NCBI RefSeq assembly: GCF_029223885.1
Contig: NZ_CP119409.1
Coordinates: forward strand, 708,001-772,000
Length of the DNA stretch: 64,000 nt
DNA from: Pararhizobium gei
GTDB lineage: Bacteria; Pseudomonadota; Alphaproteobacteria; Rhizobiales; Rhizobiaceae
Direction: 5' to 3'
The notes beneath the pieces are model-generated. The model was not told the origin of the DNA. It did not search any database and was given only the letters and a program-made list of their open reading frames with translations. The position numbers and the translations under genes are program-made. Numbering within the stretch: position 1 is the stretch's first letter; the number at the start of each line of letters is the position of its first letter. Below, piece after piece: positions 42,642-51,690 of the stretch.

Positions 42642-44498
42642 TTATGGTTCGGTGGTGAACAGTTCCATTTCGCCGAAGCCGCGGATTTCGTGCATGCCGA
42701 GTGACCGCAGGGGGCGGCCGCTTTGGACAGCGGCTTCGGGGCCGATGCAGATGGCGGTGCCGAGAAATTTGTTGGCCTCCTGAAGCCGCGCGGCAAGATT
42801 GATCGCGTCTCCGTGGGCGGTGTAGTCGAGCTTGCCGCCGGCACCGACCTCGCCGAGCACGGCAATGCCGGTTTCGATGCCGATGCGGGTGCGGCCGAAC
42901 TGGTGCTCGATGAAGCCCGCCCGCCGCCGCATTTCTTCCGTCAGGGCGCGGATTTCCTCGGCACAGCCGATCGCCTTGTTGACATGGTCGTCCAGATCCT
43001 CCGGCGCATTAAAGAAGGCATGCACGGCGTCTCCCACCACCTTGTCCACCATGCCCCCATGGGTGGCGACAAGGCCGTTGACCTCGGCATAGTAAGTGTC
43101 GAGCAGTGTCACGAGTTCGCGCGGCGTCAGCTTCTGCGAAAGGGTCGAAAAACCCTCGATATCCGTGAACAGCGCCGTCACCGGCCGTTCCTCGCCGGCC
43201 ACCCGTTCGTCGTCCGGGTTGTCGATATAGCGGGCGACCACAGATTGCGGCAGATATTGCGAGAATTTGCTGCGCGCCGCCGATTCTGCTCGCCGGACCC
43301 GGGCGAACTGCAGAACGCTGGTCACGCTCAGCACGAAGACGATGGCAATGCTGATGCTGACCGCATCGAGCAGCAAAGCCGAGGTTGCGTAGATTGCCGC
43401 CGCCGCCGCCACTGTCGCGGAAATCGCCAGAAGCCCGAGCAGGGCCGCCGTGACCGGACGCAGACGCGTGGCGATCAACGCCACCAGAAGCCCCCCGAGC
43501 AAGGCGAGCGCCGCTTCATAAAGCGGCAATCGCGTATCCCGGTTGGGAATGAAACCGGTCAGGACGGCGTTGGCAATGTCGGCGTGGATCTGCACTGAAG
43601 GTTCGAGCGGCATCGAAGCTGTCGAACGCAACCCGCCAAGATTGGGCAGGCTGCTGCCGATCAGCACGGTCTTGTCCCGGAAGCGCTCGGGGAGAACGGT
43701 TCCCGACATGACTTCGCCCGCCGTCACCGTACGGGCGGCGATGATGGTGTCCGGGCTTGCGGCAAAACGCATGCTGCCGTCCTCGTCGAGCTCGATCAAC
43801 TGGTTTTCCAGTCGGAGCCAAGCCGGTTCTCCGCCGAGCACGGGCGTGCGTGCACCCATCGCCATGCGCGCAGCTTCGATGCCGAGCGCTGGATAGGCGT
43901 CGTTGCCGATGATCGAAAAAACCTGGACCCGCCGGATTCTGGCGTCTTCGTCACCGACCAGAAAGGCTGCAGCGGCGGATCGCGAGGCCTGCTGCAGGAA
44001 TGCACAGGAAGCTTCGGCACCGTCTATGAACCATAAGTCAGGGATCGCAACAGGGCGGCGCACGGCGAGAGGTGGCACGGGTGCCGGATGTTCTGCGCCG
44101 CCGTCGGCAATCAAAAAGCCGAGCACCGCAGGAACGCCGGAAATCGCTTTCGTCAGCGCGGCATTGCCAGGATCGGAGGCGTCGCAGGCCGTGCTGAAAA
44201 TGAAGTCCACGGCGACAGCTTTGGCGCCCGCAGTTGCGAGCCGGGTCAGAAGATCGGCCATCGCGGCTCGATCCCAGTTTTTGCCCGCCGTCTGCTGCAC
44301 GGACGCCCGGTCGACATCGACCACGACGATCTCGGAGGATTGCGGCGCTGCCACCAGTTGTGTCAGCGAATCGAAGAAAAGTTCGCGCTGTGTTTCCAGC
44401 GCCCCTCCTGCATAGACAAACAGAAGCAAGGCGCTGAGGACGCTTGCCAATGCCCCGGCAAAGACCGGCCTGATCCGGGACAGGCGAAAGCCCTTCAA
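42642..44498 (-). CDS. CHASE2-domain adenylate/guanylate cyclase
   Basis: A 618-residue class III nucleotide cyclase. An N-terminal helix (about 12-32) leads to a periplasmic CHASE2 domain (about 40-325). Three membrane helices follow (about 330-410), then a cytoplasmic cyclase domain (about 430-610). Metal-binding aspartates are visible in FTDIEGFSTL and VVGDAVHAFF, and transition-state Asn/Arg in GDAINLAARLQ. The product is probably cAMP, since a Crp-type gene lies 3 bp upstream in the same operon, but cGMP is not excluded. The periplasmic signal may involve the neighbouring FecR protein. Confidence 0.93.
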   Translation of the reverse strand: MKGFRLSRIRPVFAGALASVLSALLLFVYAGGALETQRELFFDSLTQLVAAPQSSEIVVVDVDRASVQQTAGKNWDRAAMADLLTRLATAGAKAVAVDFIFSTACDASDPGNAALTKAISGVPAVLGFLIADGGAEHPAPVPPLAVRRPVAIPDLWFIDGAEASCAFLQQASRSAAAAFLVGDEDARIRRVQVFSIIGNDAYPALGIEAARMAMGARTPVLGGEPAWLRLENQLIELDEDGSMRFAASPDTIIAARTVTAGEVMSGTVLPERFRDKTVLIGSSLPNLGGLRSTASMPLEPSVQIHADIANAVLTGFIPNRDTRLPLYEAALALLGGLLVALIATRLRPVTAALLGLLAISATVAAAAAIYATSALLLDAVSISIAIVFVLSVTSVLQFARVRRAESAARSKFSQYLPQSVVARYIDNPDDERVAGEERPVTALFTDIEGFSTLSQKLTPRELVTLLDTYYAEVNGLVATHGGMVDKVVGDAVHAFFNAPEDLDDHVNKAIGCAEEIRALTEEMRRRAGFIEHQFGRTRIGIETGIAVLGEVGAGGKLDYTAHGDAINLAARLQEANKFLGTAICIGPEAAVQSGRPLRSLGMHEIRGFGEMELFTTEP

Positions 44499-44501
44499 AG
44501 C

Positions 44502-45206
44502 CTACTCCTCTTCAGGTTCCGCAATTTTCTGCAGCCGGCCGATATGGCAGGTGATGACGCCGTCGGCGCGCCGGATCGCTCCACATTCGTCAAGAGCCTG
44601 GATTGCCCGGTTGACCTTCGGGCGGCTGGCGCCAAGAATGCCGGCAATGTCCGACTGGCTGAGCGTCAGCCGAAGATTGGCGCTGTCGGGCAGTTCGTTA
44701 CCATGGATCTGCCTGAGCGTCGCCAGAAAGAAGCGTGCGACGCGGGCGTTCAAGTCGTAGAGCGCGATGGTTTCCAACCGGTCGGTCGTGTCGCGCAGTT
44801 GCGAGCAGAGATAGCGGATAATCGATTCGGCAGCATTCGGCGTATGGGTTATGAAATCGAGAAAGGCCTTCTTGCCGATGACATAGCCCTCTATCGCGGT
44901 AATTGCCGTCGCGTCGGCGGAGCGCGGCTGGTCGTCGAGGATGGCCATTTCACCGAACAGAGCGCCGGCTTCGATATGGCGCAAAAGCAATTCGCGGCCC
45001 TGTGGCGTGATCAGCGACAGCTTGATGCGCCCCGACAGCACGGCGATCATATAGTTGCCTTCGTCGCCTCGCTGAAAGATGACCGTGCCGGCCGTCCATT
45101 TCCTGTAGGTTGCAAGCCCGGCCACCGCGGCCAGCGTTTCCTTGTCGAAATCTTCGAAAATGGGAAAAGAACGCCAGAAGGCAGGACTTTTGTTGATTTC
45201 ACCCAT
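44502..45206 (-). CDS. Crp/Fnr-family transcriptional regulator
   Basis: A 234-residue regulator. The N-terminal cyclic-nucleotide-binding domain has the phosphate-binding-cassette-like FGEMAILDDQPRSADATA near residue 80, with Arg-Ser in the place where CRP binds cAMP phosphate. A long dimer helix and a winged helix-turn-helix (about 165-215: LTLSQSDIAGILGASRPKVN) follow. No Fnr-type cysteine cluster is seen. GGGGA lies 7 bp before the ATG. The cyclase gene begins 3 bp after its stop, so sensor enzyme and effector are co-expressed. Confidence 0.93.
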   Translation of the reverse strand: MGEINKSPAFWRSFPIFEDFDKETLAAVAGLATYRKWTAGTVIFQRGDEGNYMIAVLSGRIKLSLITPQGRELLLRHIEAGALFGEMAILDDQPRSADATAITAIEGYVIGKKAFLDFITHTPNAAESIIRYLCSQLRDTTDRLETIALYDLNARVARFFLATLRQIHGNELPDSANLRLTLSQSDIAGILGASRPKVNRAIQALDECGAIRRADGVITCHIGRLQKIAEPEEE

Positions 45207-45485
45207 ACCGCTTCCCCGTCGCAACTCTGCTACCCCACTTAAACTCTTCTCGCAGTCTCCCGGATGTTGCAACTAAAAACGCATGAGGCCAGAACCCCTG
45301 CCGCATGCCGATGACGTGCCCGAAGGCTGTGTTTGATTGCCCATTGCCACGTGAAGTGCGCCGTGTTGACGATCTTGCCGCTGCGTCTTTTAAATGTGAA
45401 CAATCTGTTTCATGCCCATGGGCTGGATGAATCTGTGGGTGCTGTTACACATGCCGCCAACAACGAACCCAACCGGAGCTTTCCC

Positions 45486-45869
45486 ATGCAGCAGAACGCA
45501 GTCCTCCTCGTCGCACGTATTCTCCTATCGATCATTTTCATCGTTGCCGGCTACGGCAAGCTCACCGGACTTGGCGGCACCGCCGGTTATTTCGGCAGCA
45601 TGGGGCTGCCGCTGCCGATGATCACGGCGATCCTCGTCACCGCTGTTGAAGTGCTCGGCGGCATCGCCATCCTGGTCGGTTTTTTTACCCGTCCCGCCGC
45701 CTACATTCTGGCGCTGTTCTGCGTCGCCACGGCATTCATCGGGCATGGTGATTTCTCGGTTGCCGGAAACGACATCCATTTCATGAAGAACCTCGCCATG
45801 GCGGGCGGCTTCCTCTTCGTCGCCACCTTCGGCGCCGGTGCTCTCTCGGTCGATGCCAAGCGCGCCTGA
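45486..45869 (+). CDS. DoxX family membrane protein
   Basis: A 127-residue inner-membrane protein with four hydrophobic helices (about 5-25, 45-65, 70-90, 100-120) and the DoxX marker ILLSIIFIVAGYGKLTGLGG. Some family members act in thiol/redox stress or as oxidoreductase subunits; the role here is unknown. GGAG lies 7 bp before the ATG, while the longer open frame upstream crosses the divergent promoter region with the Crp-type gene. A strong terminator follows. Confidence 0.9.
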   Translation: MQQNAVLLVARILLSIIFIVAGYGKLTGLGGTAGYFGSMGLPLPMITAILVTAVEVLGGIAILVGFFTRPAAYILALFCVATAFIGHGDFSVAGNDIHFMKNLAMAGGFLFVATFGAGALSVDAKRA

Positions 45870-45888
45870 TTTTGCAATTGCCTCATCC

Positions 45889-45928
45889 AATAAGCCCGCC
45901 GGTCAGGAGATCGGCGGGCTTATTTTTT
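45889..45928 (+). terminator. Rho-independent terminator after the DoxX gene
   Basis: A perfect 13-bp stem (AATAAGCCCGCCG with CGGCGGGCTTATT) and a 10-base loop, followed by four more Ts. Its symmetry with an A-rich 5' arm means it can also serve the convergent mutarotase/ROK transcript from the other side. Confidence 0.92.
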
Positions 45929-45946
45929 GATGAAACGCGGAAGATG

Positions 45947-46375
45947 TCAGGGATAGACAACGCCCTTGCGCAGGATGACATTGCCATAGAGCCGCGGTTC
46001 GCTTGTCTGGATGACGGTGTGCGCTGCCCGGACCCTTGGATAGAAATCCACGCCGAGAAGCGGCACCACCTGCCGGCCGGGTTCATGCCGGCCGCAGCAT
46101 TCAATGATCTCCTGATGCACAGGATCAAGGGCGTCCCGGTCCTGCTTGACTGTGGCGCGGAAAATCGCCTCCGGGACGAAGTCGTCAATCGGCATGACGC
46201 TCAAGATCGCGTCGAGGACGGGGATCAGATGATGTCCGTCGAGGCGGACCAGCCGGCGACCGTGTTCCAGGCCGGGATAGTTCCCATCGACCAGGGCAAT
46301 TTCGTCGCCGTGCCCCATGGCGCGCAACGTCGCGAGAAGTTCCGGACCGAGCAGGGGATTGAGACCTTTAAGCAT
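45947..46375 (-). CDS. RbsD/FucU-family sugar mutarotase
   Basis: A 142-residue protein of the RbsD/FucU family, which interconverts ring anomers of sugars such as ribose, fucose or fructose after uptake. Family segments are LLATLRAMGHGDEIALVDGNYP near the N-terminus (catalytic His) and the C-terminal LYGNVILRKGVV. Its start overlaps the stop of the ROK regulator (TGATG), giving a two-gene operon. As the divergent operon is an frc-type fructose importer, it probably acts on fructose or a related sugar. Confidence 0.92.
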   Translation of the reverse strand: MLKGLNPLLGPELLATLRAMGHGDEIALVDGNYPGLEHGRRLVRLDGHHLIPVLDAILSVMPIDDFVPEAIFRATVKQDRDALDPVHQEIIECCGRHEPGRQVVPLLGVDFYPRVRAAHTVIQTSEPRLYGNVILRKGVVYP

Positions 46376-47607
46376 CACGAGGCTTCCTTGAAGAGGACAT
46401 TGGTGTCGATGAGATAGCGGGAAAAAAGCGGCAGCGAGGCGCCGCCGATAGCGCGGGCCTGTGCCCCGACCGCCCCTTCGATGATCTCCGGCATGACGAC
46501 GCCTTCGAGATCGAGTTCGCCCGCCGCCTTGCGAATGGCGGCGACGATGCGCGCGCGCACCCAGTTTGGGAAGCCGCCGTCGATAACCGCAGCGCCAAAA
46601 TCGATGATCGAGGCTGCCGAAACAATCGCCTGGGCAAGGGCTGCTGCCGTCAGCTGTATCCAACTTTCCAGCGGCGCGCCGAAATCGATCCACTCGTCGG
46701 CCGAATACCAGAGCGGCTGAGGATCGATGCCCCGTTCTCGCAACAGGTTTTCGAGCACGAAAATCGAGGCGATCTTCAGCAATTGTTGCGGTTTGCCGTT
46801 CTTGTCGGAGACCTGCAGCGGTCCGACAGCGCCCGCGGTGCCCGTGCGTCCGGAAAACAGCGTGGAGTTGAGAACGACGCCACCACCGATAAAGGAGCCG
46901 ATATAGAAATAGACAAAATCGGGATAGGACGCACCGACGCCGAAGATCAGCTCTGCACCGCAGGCGCTGGTGGCATCGTTTCGAAGAAACACCGGATGCT
47001 GGGTCCGGGAGGCAACCGCCTCGCGCAGGTCGAAATCCCGCCATGTCTCCATCTCGGCCTTCGGCGCGCCTGTCTCTCCCGCCCAGCTCCAGAGCTGGAA
47101 CGGGGTCGCAATACCAACGCCAGCAACCCGCTTCTGCTGGTCTTGCGTCAAAAGCGTCTCGATCTGTTCAATGCCTTCGATGATAAACGCCAGGATATCC
47201 TGCGGCATCGGATAGGCATGGGTCCGGTGCAGCTGGAGGCGGATCGTACCGACGAAATCCATCAGCACGAGATCGCAGCTGCGTCGGCCGATCTTGACGC
47301 CGTAGGAATAGACCGCATCCGGATTGAGACGCATCGGTATCGAGGGCTGACCGACCCTCCCGCGCACCGGCTCCCCCCGGATCAGCAGCTCGTCCTTCTC
47401 CAGCGAACGCATGATGACCGAAACAGTCTGGGCTGAAAGTCCCGAGCGTCGCGCGATATCCGCCTTTGAAAGGCTGCCATGCCGTCGAACGAGCGACATG
47501 ACCAGCCGCTCGTTGTAAGCCCTGACCCGGGGAAGGTTTGCGCCGCCGCCGGGATCGACGATATCCAGGCCGGCCGCGACATTGGCGGTCTCGGCATCTT
47601 GTACCAT
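46375..47607 (-). CDS. frcR: ROK-family transcriptional regulator (FrcR-like)
   Basis: A 410-residue repressor-type protein. An N-terminal winged helix (about 35-95: GSLSKADIARRSGLSAQTVS) precedes a sugar-kinase-like ROK domain (about 100-400) with GVGIATP and YIGSFIGGGVVLN. The usual ROK zinc-binding cysteine cluster (CxCGxxGC) is not seen, so it probably only binds sugar. Being divergent from frcBCAK with an AT-rich gap and palindromes between, it is the likely local regulator. The name follows its position in Sinorhizobium meliloti as I recall it. Confidence 0.85.
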   Translation of the reverse strand: MVQDAETANVAAGLDIVDPGGGANLPRVRAYNERLVMSLVRRHGSLSKADIARRSGLSAQTVSVIMRSLEKDELLIRGEPVRGRVGQPSIPMRLNPDAVYSYGVKIGRRSCDLVLMDFVGTIRLQLHRTHAYPMPQDILAFIIEGIEQIETLLTQDQQKRVAGVGIATPFQLWSWAGETGAPKAEMETWRDFDLREAVASRTQHPVFLRNDATSACGAELIFGVGASYPDFVYFYIGSFIGGGVVLNSTLFSGRTGTAGAVGPLQVSDKNGKPQQLLKIASIFVLENLLRERGIDPQPLWYSADEWIDFGAPLESWIQLTAAALAQAIVSAASIIDFGAAVIDGGFPNWVRARIVAAIRKAAGELDLEGVVMPEIIEGAVGAQARAIGGASLPLFSRYLIDTNVLFKEAS

Positions 47608-47686
47608 TGGTTCCTCCCACCGACGCCGTCTTCTTTGGATCTGCGTCGGCTCCCGCTTCGCGATAGTGCCTACAGGTGAGGCCTAT

Positions 47687-47710
47687 GCATGTTTTATCAT
47701 CAGAACATGC
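47687..47710. promoter_or_regulatory. Palindrome in the frcR-frcB intergenic region
   Basis: Seven-bp arms GCATGTT (47687-47693) and AACATGC (47704-47710) with a 10-bp spacer in the AT-rich gap between the ROK regulator and frcB. A shorter TCAA-T-TTGA repeat (47728-47736) lies closer to frcB. Both are candidate operators for the ROK regulator. Confidence 0.45.
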
Positions 47711-47872
47711 CACATATTTTTAATAATTCAATTTGATTTATTTATTGACAGACTGTGCCGATTGATGCTCTTTTAATTTTGGAAGCGCCAGTCGGAACGA
47801 GGAGACGTTGCGATGGCGAGGCCTGGCGGGCTGGAGATCCCGGCCCCGGTTGTCAATCCTTGGGAGGATTTC

Positions 47873-48898
47873 ATGAAGAAGACTATTGTTTCCGCCGCTC
47901 TCGGCGCGCTGGCGCTTGGCGTCGTATTTTCCACACCTGCTCAGGCCGCCGATATTTCGGCTTGCCTGATCACCAAGACCGATACCAACCCCTTTTTCGT
48001 CAAGATGAAGGAAGGCGCTGAAGCCAAGGCAAAGGAACTCGGCATTGAGCTGAAGGCTTATGCCGGCAAGGTCGATGGCGACCATGATAGCCAGGTTGCA
48101 GCGGTCGAGTCCTGCATTGCCGATGGTGCCAAGGGTATTCTGATCGCCGCATCCGACACCAAGGCTATCGTTGACCAGGTCAAGAAGGCACAGGATGCCG
48201 GTTTGCTGGTCATAGCGCTTGATACCCCGCTCGATCCGCCCGGCTCTGCCGACGCGACGTTTGCAACGGATAATCTTCAGGCCGGCAAGCTGATCGGCGC
48301 CTGGGCCGCTGCGACGCTCGGCGACAAGGCCAAGGATGCCAAGATCGGCTTCCTCGATCTCGTGCCTTCGCAGCCGACCGTCGACGTCCTGCGCGATCAG
48401 GGCTTCATGATCGGCTTCGGCATCGACCCGAAGGACCCGAACAAGATCGGCGATGAAGACGATCCGCGCATCGTCGGTCACGACGTGACCAACGGCAATG
48501 AAGAAGGTGGCCGCACGGCCATGGAGAACCTTCTCCAGAAGGATCCGGATATCAATGTCATTCACACGATCAACGAACCGGCTGCTGTCGGCGCCTATGA
48601 AGCGCTGAAGGCTGTCGGCAAGGAAAAAGACGTCCTGATCGTATCGGTTGACGGCGGTTGCCCGGGTGTCAAGTCGGTCGCAGAAGGCGTCATCGGCGCC
48701 ACGTCACAACAGTATCCCTTGCTGATGGCATCGCTCGGCATCGAAGCGATCGCCCAGTTCGCCAAGGACGGTACAAAGCCGAAGCCGACCGAAGGCAAGG
48801 ACTTCTTCGATACGGGTGTTGCTCTCATCACCGACAAGCCGGCTGCCGGCGTCGAATCGATCGACGTCAAGACCGGCACGGACAAGTGCTGGGGTTGA
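47873..48898 (+). CDS. frcB: Fructose-type ABC transporter, periplasmic sugar-binding protein
   Basis: The 341-residue substrate-binding protein of a CUT2-family importer. The signal peptide runs to about Ala25 (STPAQA). The mature part is a two-lobed Periplasmic-binding-protein-4-type fold, with [16 protein letters not shown] near the start and the hinge-side [23 protein letters not shown]. meliloti FrcB binds fructose, ribose and mannose; the same specificity is likely here. The ribosome site GGGAGGA is excellent, 6 bp before the ATG. A stem-loop between frcB and frcC should give high relative expression of frcB. Confidence 0.94.
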   Translation: MKKTIVSAALGALALGVVFSTPAQAADISACLITKTDTNPFFVKMKEGAEAKAKELGIELKAYAGKVDGDHDSQVAAVESCIADGAKGILIAASDTKAIVDQVKKAQDAGLLVIALDTPLDPPGSADATFATDNLQAGKLIGAWAAATLGDKAKDAKIGFLDLVPSQPTVDVLRDQGFMIGFGIDPKDPNKIGDEDDPRIVGHDVTNGNEEGGRTAMENLLQKDPDINVIHTINEPAAVGAYEALKAVGKEKDVLIVSVDGGCPGVKSVAEGVIGATSQQYPLLMASLGIEAIAQFAKDGTKPKPTEGKDFFDTGVALITDKPAAGVESIDVKTGTDKCWG

Positions 48899-48930
48899 TA
48901 CCCTGATCCTTTGGCCACGCTATGAAGCTG

Positions 48931-48956
48931 AAAGGGCGGTTCTTGAGCCGCCCTTT
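48931..48956 (+). terminator. Intercistronic stem-loop between frcB and frcC
   Basis: Nine-bp arms AAAGGGCGG and CCGCCCTTT with an eight-base loop, followed by only a short T-run. Such structures after binding-protein genes stabilise the upstream mRNA or cause partial termination, so that binding protein exceeds permease. Confidence 0.7.
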
Positions 48957-49002
48957 TCAACAACCGGCACTGGACGCCGGTGCTCTTGGGAGGGGTTTTG
49001 CG

Positions 49003-50061
49003 ATGTCAAGCATCCAGGAATTTGAAAAAACGCTGGATCAGAGCGACAAGTCGGTCGCTTCATTCGAGGATCAGTCGCTTCTGCGGCGCATCCAGCATTT
49101 TCTGCATTCGACACCGGCCGCCATTCCGGCGATCGTGCTCATAGTTTCCATCATCGTGTTCGGTGTCCTGAAGGGTGAGCGGTTCTTTACTGCGGGAACC
49201 CTGACGCTGATCCTGCAGCAGATCGCCGTCGTCGGGATCCTTGGCGCGGCGCAGACACTGGTCATCCTGACCGCGGGCATTGATCTGTCGATCGGTGTCA
49301 TTATGGTGCTTTCAGCGGTTGTGATGGGCAATTGCGCCGTGACCTACGGCATGCCGGCGCCGATTGCCGTGGCCGCCGGCTTCGTAACCGGAACGCTCTG
49401 CGGGTTGCTCAACGGCTTCCTTGTTTCCAGAATGAAATTACCGCCGTTCATCGTGACGCTTGGCACCTGGAACATCGTTATGGCCGTGAATTTCATCTAT
49501 TCCGCCAATGCGACGATCCGCCGTGCCGATATCGAGACCTCGGCGCCACTGCTCGGCTTGTTCGGAACCAGCCTCAAGCTCGGTTCGGCCGTCATCACAC
49601 TCGGCGTCATCATGATGGTCATCACGGTGATCGCCCTCTGGTATGCGCTGAACCACACGGCCTGGGGACGCCACGTCTATGCCGTCGGCGACGACCCGGA
49701 AGCAGCCGAACTCTCCGGTATCCGGGTGAACAAGGTGCTTCTCGGCGTCTATGGGCTTGCCGGCGCCATCGCAGCGCTCGCGGCCTGGGTCTCGATCGGC
49801 CGCAACGGTTCGATCTCGCCCTCCTGGGCGGTGACGGACTACAATCTTCAAGCCATTACGGCTGCAGTCATCGGCGGCATCTCGCTGTTCGGCGGGCGCG
49901 GCTCCATCCTCGGCACCCTGTTCGGCGCCCTTATCGTCGGTGTCGTGTCGATGGGACTTAATATGCTCGGGGCCGATCCCCAATGGAAAGTGCTGTTGAC
50001 CGGTGTCCTCATCATCACGGCCGTCGGTGTCGACCAGTGGATCAGAAAGGTAGCAGGCTGA
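49003..50061 (+). CDS. frcC: Fructose-type ABC transporter permease
   Basis: The 352-residue integral membrane subunit of the CUT2 importer, with about ten hydrophobic helices after a soluble N-terminus of some 40 residues. The family motif region VILTAGIDLSIGVIMVLS (helix 4) and the conserved cytoplasmic loop AVGDDPEAAELSGIRVNKV, which docks on the ATPase, are present. GGGAGGGG lies about 8 bp before the ATG. Its stop overlaps the frcA start. Confidence 0.95.
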   Translation: MSSIQEFEKTLDQSDKSVASFEDQSLLRRIQHFLHSTPAAIPAIVLIVSIIVFGVLKGERFFTAGTLTLILQQIAVVGILGAAQTLVILTAGIDLSIGVIMVLSAVVMGNCAVTYGMPAPIAVAAGFVTGTLCGLLNGFLVSRMKLPPFIVTLGTWNIVMAVNFIYSANATIRRADIETSAPLLGLFGTSLKLGSAVITLGVIMMVITVIALWYALNHTAWGRHVYAVGDDPEAAELSGIRVNKVLLGVYGLAGAIAALAAWVSIGRNGSISPSWAVTDYNLQAITAAVIGGISLFGGRGSILGTLFGALIVGVVSMGLNMLGADPQWKVLLTGVLIITAVGVDQWIRKVAG

Positions 50062-50849
50062 TGGAACCTCTTCTCACCGCACCCCTCTTGACTGCAAGGG
50101 GCATCGTCAAGCGCTACGGCCGCGTCACCGCGCTCGACCAGTCCGATTTCGATCTCTATCCAGGCGAGATCCTTGCCGTGATCGGCGATAACGGTGCCGG
50201 AAAATCGTCGCTGATCAAGGCCATCTCCGGTGCTATCCATCCGGACGAGGGTGAAATCCGGCTCGAGGGCAAGGTCGTCAGCTTCCGCTCGCCGCTCCAG
50301 GCGCGCGAGGCCGGCATCGAGACCGTCTACCAGAATCTCGCACTGTCGCCGGCGCTGTCGATCGCCGACAACATGTTCCTCGGTCGCGAAATCCGAAAAC
50401 CCGGCCCGATGGGCTCGATCTTCCGGATGCTCGACCGGCCGAAAATGGCCAAGATCGCCCGCGACAAGCTGTCGGAACTCGGGTTGATGACGATCCAGAA
50501 CATCAACCAGGCGGTCGAAACGCTCTCCGGCGGCCAGCGTCAGGGCGTCGCGGTTGCCCGGGCCGCTGCCTTCGGGTCCAAGGTCATCATCCTCGATGAA
50601 CCAACCGCAGCACTTGGCGTCAAGGAAAGCCGCAAGGTTCTGGAACTGATCCTCGACGTGCGCAAGCGCGGCCTGCCGATCGTGCTGATCTCGCACAACA
50701 TGCCGCATGTCTTCGAAGTCGCCGACCGCATTCATATCCATCGGCTTGGGAAACGTCTCTGCGTCATCAACCCGAAGGACTATACGATGTCGGATGCGGT
50801 CGCCTTCATGACGGGCGCCAAGGTGCCGCCGGAGGCGGCTGCCGCATGA
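50061..50849 (+). CDS. frcA: Fructose-type ABC transporter ATP-binding protein
   Basis: The 262-residue ATPase of the importer. Walker A is GDNGAGKSS (about residue 42), the signature LSGGQRQ, Walker B VIILDEPTAAL, and the switch His is in LISHNMPH. It is a single nucleotide-binding domain, unlike the fused double domain of RbsA/MglA, so it should act as a homodimer; this is also the case for FrcA of S. meliloti. TGATG overlap with frcC and a 4-bp overlap with frcK show tight coupling. Confidence 0.95.
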   Translation: MEPLLTAPLLTARGIVKRYGRVTALDQSDFDLYPGEILAVIGDNGAGKSSLIKAISGAIHPDEGEIRLEGKVVSFRSPLQAREAGIETVYQNLALSPALSIADNMFLGREIRKPGPMGSIFRMLDRPKMAKIARDKLSELGLMTIQNINQAVETLSGGQRQGVAVARAAAFGSKVIILDEPTAALGVKESRKVLELILDVRKRGLPIVLISHNMPHVFEVADRIHIHRLGKRLCVINPKDYTMSDAVAFMTGAKVPPEAAAA

Positions 50850-51481
50850 CGATGACGCTTGCCGCCATCGCAGACGGCATTCTGGAGAAGGCGGCGGGTT
50901 CCCGCCGCTTCATCACGGCCATCGCCGGTCCTCCCGGGGCCGGCAAGTCCACGCTTGCGGACGCCCTGCACGAAGAATTCGCCCGCCGCGACGAGACCTC
51001 GGTGGTCCTGCCCATGGACGGCTTCCACATGGACAACGGCATCCTTGAACAGCGCGGCCTGTTGCAGCGCAAGGGTGCGCCAGAAACCTTCGATGTCCGC
51101 GGTTTCCTCGATATCGTCACGGCCGTGCGCCGCGGTGACGAGGAGGTGCTGGTGCCCGTCTTCGACCGCTCCCGCGAAATCGCCATTGCCTCCGCGCGGC
51201 CGATCGCGGCGTATACCCGAATTATCCTGGCGGAAGGCAATTACCTGTTGCTTGACGAAGCCCCCTGGTCGCGGCTCAAACCCCTCTTCGACCTGACGAT
51301 CTTCGTGGGCCCGTCCTATGCGGTGCTGGAGGAGCGTTTGCGCCAGCGCTGGATTCACTACGGCCTCGATGAAGCGGGCATTGAGTGGAAGCTCTATGGC
51401 AACGATCTGCCGAACGGAAAACGGATCATCGATGGCTCGCGGCCAGCCGATATCTCGATCGAGATTTTCGATAAGGCGTAA
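50846..51481 (+). CDS. frcK: P-loop kinase FrcK (nucleoside/sugar kinase-like)
   Basis: A 211-residue kinase with Walker A GPPGAGKST near residue 32, then MDGFHMDN (catalytic/Mg Asp region), VPVFDRSREIAIASA and ILAEGNYLLLDE. This is the pattern of the uridine kinase/pantothenate kinase-like P-loop family, not of ROK or PfkB sugar kinases. Its place as the last gene of frcBCAK, translationally coupled to frcA, suggests that it phosphorylates a sugar or related compound brought in by the transporter, but the substrate is not known from sequence. A true fructokinase is encoded 4 kb downstream. Confidence 0.9.
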   Translation: MTMTLAAIADGILEKAAGSRRFITAIAGPPGAGKSTLADALHEEFARRDETSVVLPMDGFHMDNGILEQRGLLQRKGAPETFDVRGFLDIVTAVRRGDEEVLVPVFDRSREIAIASARPIAAYTRIILAEGNYLLLDEAPWSRLKPLFDLTIFVGPSYAVLEERLRQRWIHYGLDEAGIEWKLYGNDLPNGKRIIDGSRPADISIEIFDKA

Positions 51482-51690
51482 GCTCCGCCAATTCCACATC
51501 TGCTTGGGTTTGCTTCCTCTTCCCCCGAGGGGGGAAGGAAGAGATCGTTGCGCGCCCTTGCAATCCGTATCTGATTTCTCGTTGAGCAACCCATCCACCA
51601 TTGTTTCCGCTGGCCGATTGATGCTATCGGAACCTCCGGTCAGCGCAGGCTTCAACCATGCGCACAACGCTTGCGTCTGGAGATATCAAC

